Below, piece by piece: positions 57,686-63,108 of a stretch of DNA of 63,108 nt. A program made the translations under genes and the position numbers. The stretch is from the NCBI GenBank assembly GCA_903863885.1, contig CAIPEB010000007.1, positions 1-63,108 on the forward strand. The letters are read 5' to 3'. The notes below the pieces were generated by a model that saw only the letters and a list, made by a program, of their open reading frames with translations, was not told the DNA's origin and did no database searches. The stretch's first letter is position 1. Each line of letters starts with the position of its first letter. The DNA is from an uncultured Planctomycetaceae bacterium (lineage in GTDB: Bacteria > Planctomycetota > Planctomycetia > Pirellulales > Pirellulaceae).

Positions 57686-59085
57686 ATGGCCTTTGCTCAC
57701 ACGAACGGTTGGAACTCGCGCTGGCGGGGTTGCTCAATGTCGAAGACGAATCGACTCTGCATCTCCATCTGGACGACTGCGAGCTATGTGCGGCGGAAAT
57801 GGAGCGGCTCTCGGGAGGCGAGCAAGCGAGCCGTGAAATCGCTGAGATGCTCATTCCCGATGAACTCGACGCCGCTTTGCCGTTGCGTGAGGAATGCTCC
57901 ACGGCCGATTTCGTCGTCGATCACCTCGAACCGTCCGATGACCCGGCGGTTCTGGGGCGGCTGGGTGGTTATGACGTACTCGACATCATTGGCCGGGGCG
58001 GCATGGGTGTTGTGCTCAAGGGATTCGATCGCGAACTCAAGCGGTTCGTGGCGATCAAGGCGTTGGCTCCGCACCTCGCTCACAGTGCGCTGGCGAGAAA
58101 GCGGTTTGCTCGTGAGGCGCAGGCGGCGGCCGCGGTCGTCAACCTGCACGTCATTGCCATCCACCAGGTTCAACCCAATGGGCAGCTGCCGTTTCTAGTC
58201 ATGCCGCTGCTGACCGGCGAATCGCTCGCGCAGCGGCTGAAAGTGCGCGGGACGTTGGAGCTGAAGGAAATTCTCCGCATCGGGATGCAGGCGGCGGAAG
58301 GACTCGCGGCGGCCCACGGGCAAGGGCTAATTCATCGCGATGTCAAACCGGCAAACATTCTGCTCGAAAAGGGAGTGGAACGCGCTGTCCTCACAGACTT
58401 CGGTTTGGCACGTGCCGCCGATGATGTTTCGATGACACGGCAAGGAATCATCGCAGGCACCCCGGAATACATGTCGCCCGAACAGGCTCGCGGCGAGGCG
58501 CTCGATGGCCGCTCCGATCTGTTCAGCCTCGGTTGCGTGCTGTATGAGATGGCGACCGGCGTGTCACCGTTTTGCGCCGACTCGACTATGGCCACACTCC
58601 GGCGGATCGTCGATGTGCAGCCCGCCGCGATGGCCTCGCTCGTACCCGAACTGCCGCCGTGGTTCTGCCACATCGTCGAGCGATTGCTGTCGAAAGACCC
58701 GGTTCAGCGCTATGCCTCCGCGAACGAAGTCAGCCAATTGCTGGGGCAATGCCTGTCGCATCTGCAACAGCCCACGTCGGTCGCTTTGCCCGAAGTAGGA
58801 TCGGCATTCGTGCCCGTCCGTTCAAAGACGCAGACTGCGGAAAAGTCCGGTAGAAATGCCCGACCTGCGAAACGCCTGGCGTTCGGAATCCTCGCGATTG
58901 CCGGGATCGTAATCGCTGCAGTGTGGCTACCACCGCAACAGACACCGGTCGAGATAACTCAACCAATTAGGGAACCCTCCATACTCGACCCGCCGCTGGA
59001 GTGGAACGCCGTGCAATCGGAACTCGATGACACGTCGCGGACGATCGAACTACTCGATGCCGACGCGAAGAGGGACTTGGAGTGA
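57682..59085 (+). CDS. Anti-sigma-like zinc finger fused to serine/threonine kinase
   Basis: 467 residues. The N-terminus has HLHLDDCELC (His29, Cys33, Cys36), the HxxxCxxC zinc motif of anti-sigma factors. The kinase follows: GRGGMG (104-109), Lys126, HRD (218-220), DFG (239-241), GTPEYMSPEQ (259-268). One membrane helix (399-416) places a short tail outside. So membrane-linked signal, kinase and sigma-binding module are in one protein. Translation coupled to the sigma gene. Confidence 0.92.
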   Translation: MNGLCSHERLELALAGLLNVEDESTLHLHLDDCELCAAEMERLSGGEQASREIAEMLIPDELDAALPLREECSTADFVVDHLEPSDDPAVLGRLGGYDVLDIIGRGGMGVVLKGFDRELKRFVAIKALAPHLAHSALARKRFAREAQAAAAVVNLHVIAIHQVQPNGQLPFLVMPLLTGESLAQRLKVRGTLELKEILRIGMQAAEGLAAAHGQGLIHRDVKPANILLEKGVERAVLTDFGLARAADDVSMTRQGIIAGTPEYMSPEQARGEALDGRSDLFSLGCVLYEMATGVSPFCADSTMATLRRIVDVQPAAMASLVPELPPWFCHIVERLLSKDPVQRYASANEVSQLLGQCLSHLQQPTSVALPEVGSAFVPVRSKTQTAEKSGRNARPAKRLAFGILAIAGIVIAAVWLPPQQTPVEITQPIREPSILDPPLEWNAVQSELDDTSRTIELLDADAKRDLE

Positions 59086-59094
59086 ATTCGTCGT

Positions 59095-59142
59095 CCATTC
59101 GTTGGACTCTTTCCGCAAACAACAGCCGAGTCCAACGAATGG
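59095..59142 (+). other. Strong hairpin between kinase and pseudoprotease genes
   Basis: Perfect 15-base arms (ccattcgttggactc at 59095-59109, gagtccaacgaatgg at 59128-59142) around an 18-base loop; no T-tract follows. It sits 10 bases after the kinase stop and could act as an RNA processing or attenuation signal, setting lower levels of the third gene. Confidence 0.6.
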
Positions 59143-59198
59143 AAGGAAGACAACGAATCGTGAATCAAGCAGTCAATTCATGGTCACAAAGGACAATC

Positions 59199-61931
59199 AT
59201 GAAACTCACATCGCATCGCAGGTTTGGTTGGAGAACTTCATGTTTGCATGATTTGGTGGTGTTTCTCGGTTTGGTGGCGGCGGCGATTGTACCGGCGCAA
59301 GAGAACAAACCTGCCGATGCGACAGGAAAGCCCGCGGCCGTCCCCGACGACCTCGGACCGTCAACTCCAACCAAGCCGGATGCCGACGCCAAATTGCCGG
59401 ACGCGATCCAAGCCTTGATGTCGTCGATCGTCACGGTCACTCGCATCGGGCAACCGGACGGAGATCCGGCCAATCAACCCGTCACGCAGACGGGCGTTGT
59501 CGTTGATTCGAGTGGCTACATCGCGATCGCGATGTTGCCTGATCCTGCGAAGCTTTTTTTCGTTCGATTTGCGAATCAGCAAGTGGCGATGGGCGAATTG
59601 GTTGCTGTTGATAAGACGCTCAAGATGGGGCTCTTGAAGATTGAGCGACCTCTGCCCGTCAAAGCCGTCTCGATCAAAAAGGCCCGCGAGGCACGTCGTG
59701 ACGAACGAGTCCTGCTGGTCCCCGCGTCGGCCAGCAAGGAACTGCGAAGTGGACGAGTCTTGACCAACGCGTTCGAACTCGGCGAAGAAGGTTCCGCTAA
59801 GTTGATTCAAGCGGACATCGCGTGTCCGTTGTCGGAGTTCGGCAGCTTGATGGTGTCAGAGGCGGGCGAACCGATCGGCCTCGTGTTGGCCTCTCGCTCG
59901 GACCCGCAGCCCATGAGCGTCGCCTTGCCGATGAAAGTGATTCGGTCGATCCTCCAAGCGGCGATCGACAAACCCAAAGACGTCCCACTTGTCAGAGTGG
60001 ACCAGTCGCAACCGGACATTGATCTCGCAAAGCCGGTCCCAATCACATTGCAACCGATACCGCCGCTCGCCAAATCGCTGGTGGAAATCTTCTCGCCGCG
60101 CGGAGCCAAGATTCTTGAGCACGAAGAGGGAAAACGAATGAAGATCGAGGCTCCGCCGGTCGTGCTGGAGGAACTTGGCAACCTGCTCGCACTCGTGGCG
60201 AGCGAGGAAAAGAAGGAGGCGGAAGTCTTCGATGCTAACAAACTGCTCAAGATCAAACTGCAGCCGGCAACTCCGCTCGCCAAATCGCTGGTCGAACTCT
60301 TCGCAAAACGCGGGGCCAAGGTTCTGGACTACGAAGAGGGCAAGCGACTGCAGATCGAAGCTCCCCCTAAAGCGATGGAGGATCTCGGCAAGATTCTCGA
60401 GATCGCCGGACGCGAGTCGCAGAGGAATGATGGCAAGACCGAAGCGAATACCGACTCATCGGTCGATCTTCTCGCCGCACCGGCGCTACCTGCCGCCGAG
60501 ACTCAGATGCCGGACATATCGGGCTGGTGGACCTACAATCCAACGCCCCCGGTGCCCGAGGATGTGAATCGAGACTTAATCGCGCCACCTCAGGATTTTG
60601 TCGTGCGGCGCAGCACACAAGCCGGGGTCGACTTCGAGTACCTGGGAACACGTGCACCGACGCTCGCTCCAAGGAAACTCAAATGGGAGCCGGGGTCACG
60701 TCGTTTCCGAATGGTCTCGACTGATGGCACAGTGCAGCAGAAGTCAACGTTCGAGCTTTCACCCGACGGCAATCAATTGAGCGTGCGAATTTTGTTGATG
60801 GACGCTGACCACGCAAAGCGACTCGCGGCCAAAGGCGCAGTTACGGAGAACGCGTTCACCGAACGTTACTTGACTCAGCAATTTCGACGTGTCGGATCAC
60901 CTGAGTTCGCAGATGATTCAAGGGAAGCACTCTCTGATGTCGTCGGAAGCCAGTCCCAGAAAAACGAGGTCGCGACCAAACCTGGCACACCTCCAACCAA
61001 AACCGTCGTACCACAACCCATCGGTGACTCCAGTATGCCGGACATCACTGGCACATGGAGAGTCCAGTTCTTGACGCCGATCAAGAATCCCAATTCGCAT
61101 CTTCACTTTGAGATTCGGCGAGTCCAACAGGGCAAAACCGACTTCCTCATCGACATGCCTTGGGTCAAAGAATTCTCGCGTTTCGCGGTAACATGGTCGG
61201 CTGCTCGCCAGCGATTTGAAGGGGAGTTCAACGAAGAAGATGACCAAAACCGATCCCCTGTCACTCTGCAACCGCAGGCTGATCGCAACTCACTCCGTGT
61301 GATCATCACAAACAGGATTCCATCGAAGGCGAAGCAGCCCAATCCCGCTGACACCAATTCGGACAAGACCGAAGAGTACGTGACTCAGATTTGGACCCGG
61401 ACGTCGATGACGCTCGCAACAACGTATCCTGCGGAGGAATTTGGGCAGCCCGAAGCGACGCCGCTGGCAGTAAGTCCGACTCAAGCTGCGATGCTCGGCG
61501 CAAATCGCGGGACCGGTGCTATTACGCCAAAAGATGTCGCGCCGCAGTCATCCGCCGTTCCCAACACTCCTGCCGCCAAGCAATTGGTGGAGCAACTTGA
61601 GGCCCAGGAGTCCGCCGCAGTGTCTGCGGCAACCGAAATTCGACGACTCCAAGCGAACGGAGACGCAGTAGAGAACATTGTTCCGCATCAAGTTCAACTG
61701 AAAGGACATTTGCAGACTGCTTTCGAATTGAAAATGCAACTGGAAGACCTCCAAGTGAAGGAACTCCACGCGCGTCTTAGCCAGCTTGAACGCCAGATCG
61801 GTCAGCGGAAGGAACTCCGCGAAAAGATCATCAACCGTCGAGCGGCGGAGTTGATTGAGGGCGACTCGCTGACGTGGAACACAAAGGGCTCGACCGCTGT
61901 GCGAGAAGCTGAGACTGGCGTACCAAAGTGA
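59199..61931 (+). CDS. Secreted pseudo-HtrA protein with tandem domain
   Basis: 910 residues, start at 59199 (AAAGGA upstream) giving a signal peptide; a GTG at 59082 overlapping the kinase stop is an alternative. Residues about 70-240 follow the HtrA protease fold, but the His position reads GYIAIAM, the Asp position KTLKMGLLKI and the Ser loop SEFGSLMVSEAGEPIG, so all three catalytic residues are missing. Two 58-residue repeats follow (LQP.PPLAKSLVEIF / LQPATPLAKSLVELF). Two similar beta domains each open with MPDISG/MPDITG, and a coiled coil ends the protein. Likely a sensing or scaffold partner of the kinase. Confidence 0.8.
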   Translation: MKLTSHRRFGWRTSCLHDLVVFLGLVAAAIVPAQENKPADATGKPAAVPDDLGPSTPTKPDADAKLPDAIQALMSSIVTVTRIGQPDGDPANQPVTQTGVVVDSSGYIAIAMLPDPAKLFFVRFANQQVAMGELVAVDKTLKMGLLKIERPLPVKAVSIKKAREARRDERVLLVPASASKELRSGRVLTNAFELGEEGSAKLIQADIACPLSEFGSLMVSEAGEPIGLVLASRSDPQPMSVALPMKVIRSILQAAIDKPKDVPLVRVDQSQPDIDLAKPVPITLQPIPPLAKSLVEIFSPRGAKILEHEEGKRMKIEAPPVVLEELGNLLALVASEEKKEAEVFDANKLLKIKLQPATPLAKSLVELFAKRGAKVLDYEEGKRLQIEAPPKAMEDLGKILEIAGRESQRNDGKTEANTDSSVDLLAAPALPAAETQMPDISGWWTYNPTPPVPEDVNRDLIAPPQDFVVRRSTQAGVDFEYLGTRAPTLAPRKLKWEPGSRRFRMVSTDGTVQQKSTFELSPDGNQLSVRILLMDADHAKRLAAKGAVTENAFTERYLTQQFRRVGSPEFADDSREALSDVVGSQSQKNEVATKPGTPPTKTVVPQPIGDSSMPDITGTWRVQFLTPIKNPNSHLHFEIRRVQQGKTDFLIDMPWVKEFSRFAVTWSAARQRFEGEFNEEDDQNRSPVTLQPQADRNSLRVIITNRIPSKAKQPNPADTNSDKTEEYVTQIWTRTSMTLATTYPAEEFGQPEATPLAVSPTQAAMLGANRGTGAITPKDVAPQSSAVPNTPAAKQLVEQLEAQESAAVSAATEIRRLQANGDAVENIVPHQVQLKGHLQTAFELKMQLEDLQVKELHARLSQLERQIGQRKELREKIINRRAAELIEGDSLTWNTKGSTAVREAETGVPK

Positions 61932-61977
61932 GGCGAAACCAAGTTGCAGGCGCGGGGGGCTGTCTGTCAACGCGTGC

Positions 61978-62277
61978 TCACAGGAGCTGACTCGCCAATA
62001 TTGCCAACCCGCACAGTCCCAAGACGATCGCCAGCATTCCCAACGCCCAGGCTCGCCGTGCACGCATGAATTCGTCCGCAGCGAATTCATCGACGTAGTA
62101 CCTGCCCGGCTTGGTTTCCACGAAGACGCCTCGCGTGACCAGGCGGCGGAAGATCCACGAATTCCGGCAGCCAAGATCTTTGGGCGACCGTGCGAAGTTG
62201 GGTGCCGTGGCTCCGGCCTCTCGAAATCGGCGGATCAGGTTGTTCTGCCTGGCGACGATAACGGCGGCTGCGGACAT
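61978..62277 (-). CDS. Intact repeat-family small protein (winged-helix-like plus membrane helix)
   Basis: 99 residues; GGAG 7 bases before the ATG. Residues 10-75 (LIRRFREAGATAPNFARSPK, GCRNSWIFRRLVTRGVF, GRYYVDEFAADEF) look like a winged-helix fold, and 80-97 form one membrane helix (LAIVLGLCGLAILASQL). It is the only complete copy; remnants lie at 1-271, 11203, 22294, 25927, 28174 and 45557. Purpose unknown; the multi-copy, mosaic distribution suggests it travels with a mobile element. Confidence 0.65.
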   Translation of the reverse strand: MSAAAVIVARQNNLIRRFREAGATAPNFARSPKDLGCRNSWIFRRLVTRGVFVETKPGRYYVDEFAADEFMRARRAWALGMLAIVLGLCGLAILASQLL

Positions 62278-62279
62278 CG

Positions 62280-62625
62280 CTGGTCTCCGGTGGCGAGTTG
62301 CTCACGGAGTATTCGCCGAGGAAGGGGCCATCTTGTGTGAGAGGAACGCCAGTCGGTCGGCCTCGTCCGAACCTCCCGCACGTTCCCCGCCGTTCTGCCC
62401 AACGTTGGCCCCGCGTGGCGTTCCTGTGGGAGTTCCGGGAACCCCGTCCCGACGGCCAACCGCTACGCAGAACGTGGCGACTTGGGCGACGAAACGGGGG
62501 AGCATTTTGGTGCCGCCCTTGGTGCCGAGCTGTTTCCGAAGGGTGCCTTGTGCCATGGCGGGCGTCGGGATTTCCACGGAAGGGCCCGTGTGGGGGCTGG
62601 GCGGTGAGACCGCCCGGCTACCCGA
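62280..62625 (-). repeat. Composite repeat, parts B and F (best copy)
   Basis: Directly follows the intact small gene. Part B (62341-62548) recurs at 24340, 45860 and 51835; part F (62549-62625, ccacggaagggcccgtgtgg) at 10515, 24500 and 26222. Leftward, part B stays open as LGTKGGTKMLPRFVAQ in three copies, so weak coding potential cannot be excluded. Confidence 0.7.
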
Positions 62626-62907
62626 TTATGACCGGCCCCGAATCCTGTCGAGGACGGCCTTGCCAATGTCGCTGCAATCGTAGAACGACCGGCCAACGTC
62701 ATCAAGCTTCCAGACTGTTCGCACAGCCGACTCTAAGGACTTTGCGTCGTGAGCGCTCACAAACCAATCAGCTCGACCTTCACCAGTCCAGATCAAGATC
62801 GCGCACTCCTTGCCAGCAAACCGACGTTGTGTGCTACCCGGCCAACCAAAAGTCGGCGGTTGTTCGGTAAAATAGATAGGGCTTTTTGAGTCGGCTCCGC
62901 GACGCAA
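62626..62907 (-). CDS. Hypothetical protein at island edge
   Basis: Up to 93 residues. The stretch CAILIWTGEGRADWFVSAHD then KLDDVGRSFYDCSDIGKAVL is protein-like, but the supposed N-terminus reads through a perfect hairpin (62871-62922), so the true start is unclear and the gene may be truncated. No family recognised. Confidence 0.4.
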   Translation of the reverse strand: MRRGADSKSPIYFTEQPPTFGWPGSTQRRFAGKECAILIWTGEGRADWFVSAHDAKSLESAVRTVWKLDDVGRSFYDCSDIGKAVLDRIRGRS

Positions 62908-62922
62908 AAAGCCCTATCTATT
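62871..62922. terminator. Perfect hairpin with T/A tracts, possible bidirectional terminator
   Basis: 18-base arms (aatagatagggctttttg at 62871-62888 and its complement at 62905-62922); the loop adds gtcg/cgac pairs. TTTTT and AAAAA lie inside the arms, not after them. It touches the right attachment-like site, so it could equally be an element end. Confidence 0.5.
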
Positions 62923-63044
62923 GCACTGGAATGGGCACCACAACTTTTGGGTGGGTAAAGAGTTGCGGCGAGGAAGTGGTTGAACCACAAGGAGATAAGA
63001 AGTGCCCCCTGTTGGAGTCGAACCAACGACCTACTGATTAAGAG
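62921..63044 (-). repeat. Attachment-like site, right: tRNA-Lys(CUU) 3' half plus flank
   Basis: Nearly identical to 46119-46242 in the same orientation. Leftward from 63044: anticodon loop CTCTTAA, TCAGT stem strand, T-arm GTTGG/CCAAC, acceptor end GGGGGCA at 63003. The 5' half of a tRNA is not present to the right, where 63045-63108 shows nothing I can name. Confidence 0.75.
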
Positions 63045-63108
63045 GAGGCGACTCTCACCGAAAAACCCTGCAAATCCCGGAGAAAAACGACGCTCAGCTT
63101 CGCAAATA

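Noticed and set aside
62302-62577. 91-codon leftward frame in repeat part B
   Set aside because: Listed as a repeat: copies stay partly open but differ in length, start and end, with no clear ribosome site.

Overview
The window is high-GC DNA from a member of the Planctomycetota, most likely the Pirellulales. The signs are a giant secreted protein with the planctomycete N-terminal signature LEPLEDRRLLT, a membrane protein starting MATENPYQST, three formylglycine sulfatases, and an ECF sigma factor coupled to a zinc-finger serine/threonine kinase. Several URO-D-fold proteins of unassigned function are also present. Names come from motif recognition only; no database search was possible.

Layout. 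1-11 kb: a secreted unknown protein, a small membrane protein, a URO-D-like enzyme whose end runs into a transposase remnant, a Tat-exported Gfo/Idh/MocA oxidoreductase, a DinB-like protein, a GH29-like secreted hydrolase, an excisionase-like gene beside an integrase scrap, small membrane proteins and an FlK-like thioesterase. 11.8-21.1 kb: the most coherent block. A leftward operon (URO-D, GxGYxYP-type secreted protein, GH130, MFS transporter, URO-D) lies next to an AraC regulator and a rightward URO-D gene. A 29-bp inverted repeat (TTCGAGAA-N13-TTCTnGAA) sits in front of both transcription units, so this looks like one glycan or glycoside uptake-and-breakdown regulon.

21-34 kb: a TauE/SafE exporter, a STAS remnant overlapping a beta-helix protein, a TIGR01777 epimerase, a large trypsin-like protease with extra degenerate domains, a six-hairpin glycosidase and two sulfatases, one frameshifted. 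34.5-45.3 kb: a 3596-residue secreted protein with four beta-helix modules, PKD and cadherin-like domains, a YVTN propeller that appears inserted inside a cadherin-like fold, and a C-terminal HELGHxxGxxD zincin.

46.1-63.0 kb: two 124-bp direct repeats, each ending in the 3' half of a tRNA-Lys(CUU), bracket 16.9 kb with two toxin-antitoxin pairs, an 822-residue sulfatase, phage terminase, integrase and resolvase fragments, a deleted transposase, a thioredoxin-like membrane protein and a sigma factor / anti-sigma-like kinase / pseudoprotease operon. This looks like a decayed integrative island.

Between genes the DNA is a mosaic of dispersed repeats. The main one is a composite element carrying a small protein (winged-helix-like N-terminus, one C-terminal membrane segment). 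One intact copy (61978-62277) and at least six broken copies are visible, with transposase and integrase scraps and palindromes of the REP type.
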